36,679 nucleotides of DNA from Thoreauomyces humboldtii (Eukaryota; Chytridiomycota; Chytridiomycetes; Spizellomycetales; Powellomycetaceae). Below are positions 20,552-33,840 of this stretch, piece by piece; position 1 is the stretch's first letter, and each line of letters opens with the position of its first letter. Position numbers and translations under genes: made by a program. The notes under the pieces were generated by a model. It was not told the origin of the DNA. It saw nothing but the letters and a program-made list of their open reading frames with translations, and did no database searches. The DNA is taken from positions 1 through 36,679 of the forward strand of contig JADGJA010000145.1 of assembly GCA_027596035.1 (NCBI GenBank). Direction: 5' to 3'.

Positions 20552-20904
20552 ATGAAGCGACATAAGCGACATCGCTCACCCACCCCGGTGCTAGAACTGG
20601 AATGGTGTCAACGATCACGGTGTCAGCGCGCTGGGGGTTTCATCGATCGTGATGGAAATCCAGTTCCACCCCCTCGCACTCGCAGAAGAGAAGGTCGCTC
20701 TCCCACCCCTGTACTGGAAGAGAGGATCCTAGCACCACAGCGCCGAAGAGAGGATCCTTCTCCTGGCGCCTCTACGACACCGACACGCTCTCCGGCGCTC
20801 CCAACCCCAGACGCCTTCTTCAGCTCGACCGCAACGAAGGACGAACTCAGTACATATATTGCGGCGTATCTTCGCACAGGCAAGAAGGAGATCTGGATCG
20901 ACAG
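20552..20904 (+). CDS. possible N-terminal exon of the Fanzor locus
   Basis: An open frame starting MKRHKRHRSPTPVLE. It contains two RSPTPVLE repeats, Pro/Arg-rich disordered sequence, and a more structured end (TKDELSTYIAAYLRTGKKEIW). A donor-like GTTAGT begins at 20905 in phase 2. Joining it to an AAAAAG acceptor at 20983-20988 would lead in frame into the large Fanzor reading frame, but that acceptor lacks a pyrimidine tract. Without splicing the frame stops at about 20935. No domain is recognised. Basic Ser/Pro-rich N-termini occur on other eukaryotic nuclear proteins, so it may be the true N-terminus or an unrelated exon. Confidence 0.4.
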
Positions 20905-21328
20905 GTTAGTCTCCTATCTCCCACACTGGCAATGAATCGTTTGGTCCCAACTGATTGGGTCGTTGCCTTCGTTGAATAAATAAAAAAGATTGCGTACCTT
21001 GCCGAAAAGTATCCCGGACGCACAGTTGTCAAAGATATCGGTTAGAGAGTGGATTTCTAGCGCCCCGGTATTCAGCGTCTGGTCGTCAAATGCATCAAAC
21101 GCCTTGTCGAGGAGATTGTTGTCGCCCAACGCGATCAGCTTGCCCGTGTCAGACTCGACATCCTTGAACTTCTTTTCGACAGATGTGGAGTTAACCTGGT
21201 CGTCGACGCAGTCGATGGGAGCAACTCGAGCTCTCGCCGCGGCGCTCAAGACGGACCAAGACAGTTGGCTGAAGACCTCATGCCCATCGTCCACGTATTC
21301 TCGTGCTGGGAGTACGGCGACAGGAGCC

Positions 21329-23203
21329 ATGGCCACGAACGTAAGCGAGGCAAAGGAGAGCATGGCGTACGGGAACGCGAAAGGGATAGCGACATGGTAC
21401 ATCGACAAGCGCAAGAAGGACAAGGAGAATCTGGACCTGATGGACTTGCCGGTGGCGGACGCTTGCAAGATAAAACGCCTCGAAGACGAAAAGAGGCGTG
21501 AAGACCAGAAGAAGGAGAGGAAGAGGAAAGCAGAGGAAGCAGAGGAAGCAGACGAACTCCCAAAGAAGAAGAGAAGCAAGAGGCTGGTGACTTCAGCTGA
21601 AGAGAAGGCTCTTTGGGAGGAAAAGGCGAAGCGGCGCGCGGAAGAGCCTCTCAACGCGGCAGGGGAAAATGAACCGAAAACTCTGCAAATTACAAAGGAA
21701 GCAAAGAACAAGGAGGAGAAATCGATCCGCGCGATGGCCTTCCGGTTCTACCCATCGCAGGCCCTGGCAACAGGGCTGTCGGGCTGGTTGGATGTGGCCG
21801 ACGCCATCGACGGTCATGTTAAGGAGGTCTTGGAATCGTTCGCAGCAAAGGGCGAGAAAGCGAGCTTCCGATTTGTCCGTGAGGAACACATTTGCCTATC
21901 GCTCAAAAAGTACCAGCAGATGGAGGCTGAAGGAACTCTTGGTCAACTGCGTGATCTTGACAGGCGACGTGCTTATACGAGCCTGCCGTTTGATGTCCAA
22001 CAAGCAGTCATCAAAGAGAGCGTCGCGAACTTCACTACCAACCAGACCAATCTGGAGAAGGGGAACAACAACGGGTTTGAGACTCGCCCTCGAGAAGCGT
22101 CCCGACGATGGAAGACGCTAAAGTTCCTTGCTACGGGCATGTGCGTGAATCGCAAGACCGGAGAAGTCGTCATGTACCCTCAGAGCAATTTTGTTGAGAA
22201 GGGTTGCGATCGAGGCATGTACATCAAGGACCGTCTGATCTCGTTCCTATGTGACTCTCGCACCACAGAGCCTGGCACCACGGAACTTCAACATCTGACT
22301 CACGCCCCAACAAAGCATTGGGGCAACCATCTGCAGTGCGGAAAGGGTCAGGGAGGACACGCGCCCCAGTGCAGCCCGAGCCAAAACATGGATCGGACGT
22401 CAAGACGTCTTGTTTGCTGGTCCTGCTGCCCGAGGAAACATGTGCTCAATCGACCCCGGAGCGCGGACGCCTTGGACCTGCTTCGACGCTCACCGCAAGG
22501 GATTCTACGACGTATATCCTGATCTGGTAGGAACGCTAGCCAATCATCACAACGACATCGCAGGCATCCAATCGGCCGGGGCGCCTCGGACGCGAAAAGA
22601 GGGCACGCGCTGCAGAAGAAAGCGCAGAAAGAAGAAGCGACAAGCCAAAGGAAGTCGTGGTCAAAAGAAAAAGCGCAACTGGCGGCCTTCGTGCCAGAGG
22701 AGAGTGACCGACAAGTACGATCTGATGAAGGCGATGGTGCGTCAGGCGCACAACTCCTTCGCAAACCATCTTGTGAGGTCATACGACGTGATTGTCCTCC
22801 CTGAGTTATGACTTCTGGAATGGTACGCAAGCGTCGGAAGCAGCTGAAGCTTCCGGGGATGAAGGAAGTGGACAACATGAACACAACGCCTCGCGAAGGC
22901 CGCTTCAAGCTACACAAGACGACGCGGAAAGCAATGGGATGGATATCTCATTACGCGTTTCGACAACGGCTCTTCGCCAAAGCCCTGGCCGATCCGTACA
23001 ACGTCAAGGACGTGATCTGCACCACCGAAGAATACACCACCAAGCAGTTCCCCTTTTGCGATTTTGTCCATCACAAGATCGGGTCCAACAAGGTTTACAA
23101 GTGCGGGAATGCCGGGTGTGGCTTCATCGGAAGGAGGGACAACGTCGGGGCATTCAATATTGGTCTTCGATCGATAGTGAAGGGCGAGGTCGAGGTGTTA
23201 TAG
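21329..23203 (+). pseudogene. Fanzor (eukaryotic TnpB-like RNA-guided nuclease), frame-disrupted
   Basis: Three overlapping plus-strand frames together make one TnpB/Fanzor protein. Segment A (ATG at 21329, in GCCATGGCC; open to 22522) has a Lys/Glu-rich helix, the NLS-like LPKKKRSKR, then a folded region from AMAFRFYPS. Segment B (open 22299-22811) has RuvC-I CSIDPGARTPWTCF (Asp at 22452-22454), a basic linker, and RuvC-II VIVLPE (Glu at 22803-22805). Segment C (22808-23203) continues without a gap in homology with MTSGMVRKRRKQL, then HYAFRQRL, a zinc-finger region, and RuvC-III RRDNVGAFNIGL (Asp at 23138-23140). A to B needs a +1 shift and B to C a -1 shift, so they cancel. The first zinc-finger cysteine is replaced by Phe (23048-23050). 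Fanzors are transposon-carried, RNA-guided DNA nucleases. Family assignment is secure; whether the gene is functional is open. Confidence 0.9.
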
Positions 23204-23370
23204 TTTGGTATAGAGTGTGACCCTACCTGTCGGGTCGAAGAGGACTTTGATGCTACTCCTTGCGAGTGGCTGATATGGACACTCTTTTAGTAGATAGGTG
23301 GGGAGAACGGGGAAGGGTTTGGTCGTGGCTCTGCTATTGAGACAGAGTATCTCAACGTAGTGTCTGTAGT
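23204..23370 (+). ncRNA. candidate omega (guide) RNA region 3' of the Fanzor frames
   Basis: Three hairpins follow the stop codon: GACCC/GGGTC (23219-23223 with 23232-23236, 8-nt loop); a 7-bp stem GCTACTC/GAGTGGC with one G-T pair (23252-23258 with 23264-23270, 5-nt loop); and a perfect 6-bp stem TTGAGA/TCTCAA (23337-23342 with 23350-23355, 7-nt loop). In TnpB/Fanzor systems the guide RNA scaffold overlaps or follows the 3' end of the nuclease gene, and the guide lies beyond the element end. Position and structure fit, but expression and homology were not tested. Confidence 0.35.
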
Positions 23371-23640
23371 GGTTGAACGGTAGATGCTATCTTCGTAAGT
23401 CTATTGTGTAAAAATGCTTAAGAGACAACGAGAGGAAAAGGTTCTCGTTGACGAAGGGGAAGGGGAAAAGGCTCGACAGCAGAGCTCGCTCTGGGACGGA
23501 CGGGAGCTCTCTCTGGTACGGGATGTTCCACAGTACGAGTCGCCCATGCGACCCTCAATATCTGCTTCCCGATCTCGCCGCCAGCTTTGAAAGAGGCTTG
23601 AATTGTCATCATCATTTCGCTTCTCACCTGCATGTACACC
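23371..23640. other. ATG16 5' region with a short open frame
   Basis: Between the Fanzor tail and the ATG16 start. A short plus-strand frame from ATG 23414 to about 23590 (59 codons, Lys/Glu/Arg-rich) has no family match and could be leader sequence. The ATG16 promoter must lie here. Confidence 0.35.
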
Positions 23641-26213
<2,573 letters not shown>

Positions 26214-26635
26214 TGTTTGCTTTATAGGACAAGAAGACCGCAGTCGTGGCAGCCATATGTATTCTTTTGATGTCGCTGTCTGGAAGAAAATCGACGGCCA
26301 GTTAGTTCAAGACGCAAGGGAGCGGAGCTAGGAGAGGAGGGTTTATCTCTAGCTGCGAAGGTTAGAGCAGCGTCATTAAGGAGTCATGTACTCCCTCGGT
26401 ACATGTATATATGCAGGAAGAGTGGTGTTTTTCATTCGGCTTGGAGGGTGGCGATTAGACAGCAGACAGCCACACCGTGCCAGTTACCGGTAGGCCTTCA
26501 GGAATGGGAGTAGCACGATCTTCAAGATGTGTCGGGTTTCGTCTCCCTTCTTTCTCAGCGCACTTGCGGATGCGACCTGCTTTTCTCATCCGGGCATCCC
26601 ATTCCAGTAAACTCCCTATGTGCTAGGATCGCGAA
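26214..26635. promoter_or_regulatory. intergenic region between ATG16 and TERT
   Basis: 422 bp holding the ATG16 3' end and the TERT promoter, both genes being on the plus strand. A TATATATG run is near 26406. Nothing coding is seen. Confidence 0.4.
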
Positions 26636-29600
26636 ATGGCAAGCACTACGTCGGCTCCTGCTGTGAGCGAGGAGCTTGCGGAATGTTCAACAGCACTTTA
26701 CAGTCTGTTCCCGACAATATGTTCCTTGAAAACATACTTGAATGCCTTGATCTCCGGTTCGGACCTCCCCAGCTCCTGGACTGTTCAGCTTCCCTCAGAC
26801 GATGCAGAATTCTCCCGTTTCCTGCAAGAGACATTTGTAGCACGGGCCGCACAGGCGAAACCGGCGCTACCTCCGTCTCAAACCGGCGAGGTCTTGTTCT
26901 CACAAGCCGAGGTACTTGCTGGTAGGGAGCGTACACTTGCGTGCGGTATGCTGATATACGATCGGGAAGGTCGTCAATTCTGCAATCGAAAAGATTCTGA
27001 AAGGCAGTGGACCGTTGACGCCGAACGTTCTTACACTTGGTTATCGTAATGTGAGTCCGCGGGCTCTCGAGGGGCATCATGAACCACGATGTTGATTCGC
27101 ATCTGTGTCAGATGACGACCAAAGGAGGCAACAGGGTGGTCGGAACACATGGTGTTGAAAACTTTTTCCCAAATACTATTGTCAATGAGCTAAAATCTCG
27201 ATGCTGGGAACTGCTTTTGTCAAGGTTTGCGTGCGGCATGTGGTTACATAGAAACTCACACCAATATTGAAACGAGATTTACAGGATAGGAGTGCGGGCG
27301 ATGAGCGACCTTTTGGTGAACACAACCATGTTCAACGCAATGCCAGGCAGATGTTCTGTCCAGCTTAGTGGTAAGCGGGGGGTGTTTTCCACTTTCCGTA
27401 CTCCAGCTTAAAAAGCTTATAGGAATCCCTCTTGGCGATGATGCTATGTCTGGGAAGCTGATTGATGCCGCCTCGTTGCTTGTAATGGGGCACGCATCCG
27501 GCAAACGCAAACGTGGAGCAGCCGTGTCAGATAATTCGGCTTCCAAGAAACGCCGATTACAAGATACCACTGGTCACCCCGACTCCAATGTTCTGGCTAC
27601 TGTTTTAAACGATTATGAGGATGGCGGTATAAGTGGTGACCTTCCAAACTCAAAGTCGACGCTGTCAGCTTCCCGCAAGGCCAATAGGTATGAACCCGAT
27701 GGTGTTAAACTTCAAAAGGCCCCTGTTGACCTTTTCGGACCAATAGCGGGATTTCGACCGCAATCTGCTTTACTCGACGAAGGATCTTTTGCGCTAGACC
27801 TGTTCGAGGATCGAGCAACAGCTTCCTCTTTGGGTTGCCAAAAACACGTAAGTTCCGCGCTCCATGAAAGCAACATAAGCCCCGAACCTGATTGCGGCAT
27901 GGTTGCTATCAGATTCTCTGAATCAAGCTGGGTCAAACTCTGTCAAGGCCGAAGACGTTGGACCAATCATGCGGGAAGTCTTTCCAGTAAATTATGCACT
28001 CCCCAGCCCATTTTTGCCAGCAGCTCCCAATAGCGATGCTAGGAACGGCCAGCGCAACGGTGATGTGAGATACAGTCTGATTGTTCCGTCCGTCGGGGCT
28101 CCGCAAAACTCTTAACGTGACTCGTGGTTCGGTAGATTGCGACTACCTCTGGAAAACCCGGGAAGGTTCCTTGGCGTTTGCGAGCAGCCGGGAAGCTGGT
28201 GTGCCGAATGCGAAAGATGCATCATGCGTGCAACTACCGCGCACTACTTGAGCGGCATTGTCCACCATGCGTGAGCAGCAAGGTTGTTGCGTTCACTTCT
28301 GTTAAAAAAGTGCAAATTTCTGACCTCAGCCTACTAGCTGGCGTCTGCTGTGCCCGTCCCAGAGAAGGCCGGTTGCGTCCTAAACGCCCATTCAAGTTTC
28401 CATCAAGTGAGGGCTCGAAATGGTTTGGATGTCCTCGAATTTCGTCTCACAATATGCTAGGTCTCAAGCTTCGTCCACGCCGCAGTCAGTCAGGTCATTC
28501 CCAACGACTTGCTCGGTAGCGACCACAACTGGTCCGTAATCAAACGAGGTCAGTCCCAACCGGGAAGGCCGCCATTATCTTTTGACTAAATGTCGTTTTT
28601 TTTTAGCTATGAACAATTTTATCCGGATACGGCGTTACGAGACTATGTCATTGCAGAATGTTGTACAAGGCTTCAAGGTTAGGATGCCTGCGATACGGTG
28701 TTCTGGGACTTTGGCTGATTTTGATTGAAAAAGATCAACGAGTGCAGCTGGGCCATGGATCCACGTCCGATTGATAGCAAAACGCGGCATATTCCCCCGT
28801 CTGAAACCTTGAAGCGGACTGAGCTCGTTTTCCAACTCCTGTTTTGGCTATTCGAGTCTTTCCTGATCCCGTTAATTAAGGTGCGAAGCTTTCTTCGTCG
28901 TTCTTGGGACTCAGCACACCGCTTATGATGCTCCTTGTTAGACTACATTCTACTGTACGGAAAGTGCACCTTTTCGGAATAAAATATTCTACTTCCGACA
29001 TGACGTTTGGCATGGCCTTACAGGCTCAATCCAGGTGCAGCTTGCCACCAAGATTTTCAGACAAGTGGATCCGGTACGGATAATGGAAGTAGCTGTTTGA
29101 CGCCAAGCACCGAAACATTTAGTTTCTGTCTTGAACATCCAGGTTGAGTATGCCAGCGGCAGCGCAAAGTCTTTGGGGTATTCTTACATCCGGCTGCTAC
29201 CGAAGGACCACGGTGTTCGAATGATCACCAATCTCCGCCGCCGGTTCCCGAAAAAGGTAACGCAAAACAGTGCGCGGAGCGTTGGCCACTTGGATTTAAT
29301 TTGAGAGCTCAGGCTGCAGGGAACGGCGCAGGCCCGGCGGACGCCAGCAAGATTAAGCAAAACGGGTTTTCTATCAACAGCATCTTACAAAACGCCTTTC
29401 AAATCTTGACATTTGAGAAGGTGCGCGTCTATTGATGGCCACAGTCTTTTACCGGTAACTACTGAACCAGGCCCAGTCACGTACTCCACCCCTTCTCGGT
29501 TCTTCGGTGCTGGGACTGAACGATATCTATGCCAAGTTGTACAAATTTCAGAAAAGTCGCCCTGTTTCGTCCAAAACGTAAGAGCTGCGTTTGTGTAGGT

Positions 29601-31606
29601 TTCAGATTATCGCATTACTCAACAGAGACTGCTCGTAGCCCTGCGCCGCTATATTTCTGCAAAGTCGACGTCACCTCTTGCTTTGACACGATTGATCAGA
29701 AGCTACTTCTATCGATAGTTCGCGACATCTTCTTGGATGTAGGGATCAAGGGTCCTTGCGCTTACGGGAAAGTACTGATTTTGAGACCGTTCTAGGAGGA
29801 GTACCTCGTGCAAAGATATACCTTGGTGTATCCGACCGCCGGCCGCTTCAAGAAATCTTATATTCGGAGAGCACGACCTTCGCGTACGTATCCTGCTGTC
29901 AAGTTTCGGCGATTTCACGCGTCTAACTACCCCATTTAAGATGATTTCACACAATTTGCAGCCCTTGCGAAATCCCTTGCCGAAGGAATGCGCGAAACGG
30001 TGCTTGTTGATCAGGTATGTATTAGGAAGCTTCTGTTCCTCAAGCTTCTATTCCTAACGCAGGATGAGCACCAGGTGGTTTACAACTTTGAGGAGACTCG
30101 AGATATCCTACGCTTGTTGGAAGAGCATATCTGCAACAATTTGATAAAGGTCTAGCGAGTGTCCCTGCAAGGAGAGGAAAACTCACTAACCTTGAAGAAA
30201 TATGAACAGATGGGCAAAAAGATATATAAACAGCTCATCGGCATTCCGCAAGGGTCCGTACTGTCCACGTTGTTGTGCAGGTAGGTATTCAAGGGAAAGA
30301 GGCGGTCCTCGTTGAATCACACTGAACTGCAAGTACCTAGCTTTTTTTACGCGCACATGGAACGGACAAACCTTGCAAAGTTCGCTACCAACGATATGTC
30401 GCTTCTCCTCCGATACGTCGACGACTTTCTGTTCATCACCGAGTCCCGCGCAGAAGCTATCGAATTTTTGCAGATTATGCATAGGGGTAAGACCACCCAG
30501 GAGCCCCTTGAAGTTCATCGGTCTCACATCTATACGTGATCAGGACATCCGTCGCATGGGTGTGTTATCAACGCTGACAAGACATTGGTCAATTTTCCGG
30601 CCATCATTGATGGAAAGAACATCCAAAACATCGCAGCAACGCAAGAGGGTCACACTGCTACGACGGGTACTTTGATATACCGGGACTTGTCCCAAACGCA
30701 AGCTTACTAACATGTACTTGCTAGCTTTCCCTTGGTGCGGACTTCTCATTGATACGATGACGCTTCATGTTAAGGCAGACTACGGTCGCTTTGCTCACAC
30801 ACGTATGCAGGAGAAGCAGGAGTTTAGTACGACCAAAGGCCAAGATCAGCTGACGTACTGCTCATCATCTAGAAATTGGCGACACTCTAACCGTTGAAGG
30901 AGCTCGGCGACCAGGGTTTGCTTTCAAGTACAAGCTGATGCAGTATGCCTACGCAAAAAAGTTTTTAATCTTTAGTTGTAGTGCTAATCACGTATTTGAC
31001 ATGACTAGGATGCTCAAACCGAAGTCGCATCCTATCTTTCTCGATGCGAATTTCAATTCCCCTTCGGTCGTCCTGCTCAATTTCTACCAGAACATCAGGA
31101 TGTGCGCTTCCAAGTTCGTAGCATATGTCCAGGCTTTGCCGGCGCCGCCTGCTGGAGGGCGCACCAGCTTTTTGTACAGTGAGTAGATCTCAGGAGGTGA
31201 TGCTATCTATCTCAATTTCAACCTGTCCGCTCCGCTTAGATACAGTACAGGATGCGATGCAATTTGCGTTCGCGATGGCCCGCAGTCGGACGCCTCGGAA
31301 CAATTTGAAAGACAACAATCGTCAGTCCCCGATCACAAGGGTGCACATCGAATGGTACGCCCATGATATCTTTCATACAAGAATTGAGCAGAGGCGGTCC
31401 CAAGAAGAACTAAATATGCCTGTTTCCTTAGGCTCGGTCTTTACGCCTTCGCTGAGATCCTCCGAGAAAAGCAGACCCAATTTACGGACGTGTTGACTTT
31501 GATAGACACCGACTTGCGCGCAGAGAGGTTTCGGAGGGTGAAGCGACGACTTCTCCCGATCGTCTATGCAAAAAAGTCTACAGGCTTGCGCGATGTTCTG
31601 ATTTGA
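26636..31606 (+). CDS. TERT: telomerase reverse transcriptase
   Basis: Twenty-seven exons were joined: 26636-26911, 26970-27050, 27112-27224, 27285-27370, 27423-27847, 27948-28064, 28136-28270, 28338-28406, 28461-28548, 28607-28677, 28734-28880, 28942-29073, 29143-29256, 29313-29420, 29471-29577, 29639-29738, 29796-29883, 29941-30014, 30063-30149, 30210-30280, 30341-30486, 30544-30666, 30725-30802, 30873-30942, 31009-31178, 31240-31354 and 31432-31606, giving 1,121 aa. The protein is the catalytic subunit adding telomeric DNA from its RNA template. Seen in order: TEN-like N-terminus; CP-type REVFPVNYAL; T motif FIRIRRYETMSLQ; motif 1 TTFYCTES; motif 2 SYIRLLPKDHGVRMITNL; motif A FCKVDVTSCFD (Asp700); B' IGIPQGSVLS; C LLRYVDDFL (Asp857, Asp858); D CVINADKTLVNF; E FPWCGLLIDT; then a C-ter thumb. 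All catalytic Asp are present and there is no frameshift. Exon 22 has an in-frame alternative donor at 30649. Confidence 0.96.
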
Positions 31607-31738
31607 GTAAATACTTGTATAAATTCACTAAATTGCATCGAAGAATTCGTGGCAGGTACAAGAACTGTATATCCACGCAGTTCAAATCCGATCACAACAA
31701 TGTCCTTTAACTTATATGTTCGTACTAACTGCCGTTGC
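31607..31738. terminator. short convergent TERT/ALE1 3' spacer
   Basis: Only 132 bp separate the stop codons of TERT (+) and ALE1 (-). It is AT-rich on both strands, and the two 3' UTRs probably overlap. Confidence 0.4.
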
Positions 31739-33840
31739 CTAGTCTGTTTTTGCTGAGCCTGCCCAGGAAATGTTCACCGCAGGTGCTCCCGCCTCTGCTG
31801 CGATGTCACCTACGCGATGGCTGACCTTTGCCTTTGCTTTGGCAACGTGTGGCTCCGGATAAGTGGCACCAATGCGCTTTCCGAGATTTCGAGTTATTCG
31901 GTCGAATCCCAAATATCCGTAACCGATCTGGATGACGGCGATGCCAACATGAAGCATGAAATAGTTCCGTTTCCAAACAAAGAGACTGTTCCGAACAGAA
32001 TGCACCACGAACGGGGCAACTGTGAAATTGTGAGAGGCAATCAGTTGACGCTATGCTAGATTTTGAGGTCCAAGAGAATTACCTAGGTAGTTTATCCCAC
32101 CGATAGTGCAAGCCCATCCAAGGACGTCGTAAACAGGCTTGAAAGGGGCCAACTTCGAAGCGCCGAGGAAGAGGGGCCGAACGTTCCGGCGCAAGGTTCT
32201 TCCCGAAATGTTCAGGAAGCTTCCCGTTAGGAAGGTCAAGTAGAATCCCGGACGAAATCCGTGCCAGAAAGAACTGGTTACGTATGTACATATCATCGCA
32301 ACGGCGGAAGACTTGAACCCGGCATCTGTTATCCTGACATAAACGTAACGCCGCAGCCATAAGCCGGTAGCTTGGTTCCAGTATTCGAAGCCGAGTTTCG
32401 GATTCGTCGAAAACTCGAACTAAAAAAAGTCCGATCAATGACGAGTGGTGTAAAAGGACCGAAAAGATCGAGCCAATTACCTTTCTGATAGCGATGCATC
32501 GGACACGGTCCCACTGTGGGGACCCCTTCGTGTCGTAGCCATTGAATCCAAGCCCAGCAAGGTCACAGCTCGCTATCAAAGAGTCAGTAGCCCACTTACA
32601 AATAAGCAACCTTGGTGGACTAATATCTCCATTCTACCTTCAGCCAGCTTCCATGCGATGTAATATTTGGATCTAAAACATTATGCGAACTGTCAGCGAA
32701 GTGGCTACATGACATAAAAGCGGCATACCTTACCTGGCGATACCTCCAGCTACCTGCATGAAAAGCACACTATTGCGAAAGGATTAGGACCTTTCATTTT
32801 TTCAAAATGATGTCAGTTTGATCGTACCGGCTCCACAAAGATAGCTCAAGAAATTCCGGAGTCAGAGTATAGTGATACGTCCAAGTGTTGCCAAACTTGA
32901 AGAAGAGCACAAGACAGATGAGTGCAGCGCCAGTGGCTTTCAGGGTAGGTACGAGCGAACTGGGCCGATTGTTAAATGGGGCCTAAAAGGAAGTTTGTCG
33001 GAGTCAGTTTCGAGTTTTTGCGAATTGCTATTATGCCACATTTCGACCTTATTGTCGATGAAACGCTTGTAGTCGCTAAACTCGAAAGACGGACCGACAA
33101 GAAATGTCGGGAAGAACAAAACGTAGCCGAGGAACTCGACGAGTCCGGGAAGTTCGCGGATGGCAAGTTTCCGCTTGTCTTCGCTGAGATTCTACCAAGT
33201 GACCCAGCAATGAGACTTGCGGGCTCCTGCCAGTTTGCGCTCGTCGCTCATCATAGTCACCTCTTCTGGCTGTGCACCATCGTAAGCTGACCACGCGTAC
33301 GACGTTAACTTGATGACCAATACCATCATCGGTGCAGTGTGATCAAAATGGTCGTTGGCTCCGTTGATGATCTGCCCAACGATATGGCTGAAACGATGCA
33401 AAGTCGGTCAGCCTTCAAACGGTCAACAAAGCCCATCGCGCGCGGATGGAACGCACTTTGCAGACAGACCGCCCATGGAAAAGGCAAAGACGGCTAGGGG
33501 CATCCACCGGTGGGACTGAAAGCTCTTTGCTGCGAGCCACACGGCAAAGGATGCGCTCAGCAGTTGAGCGAAGCCGGGAGGATTGAAAAGGGCACAGAAC
33601 AGGGTGCCTGACATGATGATAGAAAAGGTGTGACGCACTGCTGGAGGTGCACCCCGTGGGATGGCACGGAACAGAAGGGCAGCAGGGAAGGCGGCCAGGA
33701 GCTGCACGGATAAGAGTTTATCAGCCCAGGTACTTCGCTGAACCAGGGCGAGATCTACGGATACTTGCCATAACGGCTGCCTTGGCAAGGTCAGGAGCCA
33801 CGCCATATGCCTCGACTCGGGCGAAAGTAGAGGCGAGCAT
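31739..33840 (-). CDS. ALE1: lysophospholipid acyltransferase, MBOAT family (Ale1-like)
   Basis: Ten exons on the minus strand: 33775-33840, 33457-33701, 33261-33387, 33048-33191, 32828-32982, 32734-32769, 32638-32672, 32481-32572, 32083-32419 and 31739-32019, giving 505 aa. The enzyme re-acylates lysophospholipids at the ER (Lands cycle). It is polytopic throughout. Diagnostic stretches are VLFFPTFLVGPSFEFSDYKR, RSKYYIAWKLAE across a splice join, GLGFNGYD, then WNQATGLWLRRYVYVR with the catalytic Asn (about 315) and TSSFWHGFRPGFY with the catalytic His (about 353). The C-terminus ends in a Lys/Ala-rich tail. All phases agree. The first donor (GTTATG at 33774) is weak and was chosen because it restores the frame and the family-like start. 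Confidence 0.92.

Larger units (their letters stand above)
20231..23420 (+). mobile_element. putative Fanzor-bearing transposable element (ends not defined)
   Basis: The Fanzor frames, the repeat-rich leader and the hairpin-rich tail form a block unlike the flanking housekeeping genes FOL1 and ATG16. I found no convincing terminal inverted repeats, target-site duplication or partner transposase, so the limits given are only the outer edges of the unusual sequence. Fanzor genes are known to ride on several eukaryotic transposon classes or to be left behind as isolated copies. Confidence 0.45.

Noticed and set aside
20200..23420. Terminal inverted repeats flanking the Fanzor locus
   Set aside because: Weak similarity between reverse-complemented tail DNA and the leader (TCTACC-type words) was seen but is too degenerate and short to claim.
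29035..29142. Intron starting at GTGCAG 29035 in TERT
   Set aside because: Reading through to the GTACGG donor at 29074 gives in-frame sequence with the right spacing between TERT motifs 1 and 2, so the first GT is not used in the model.
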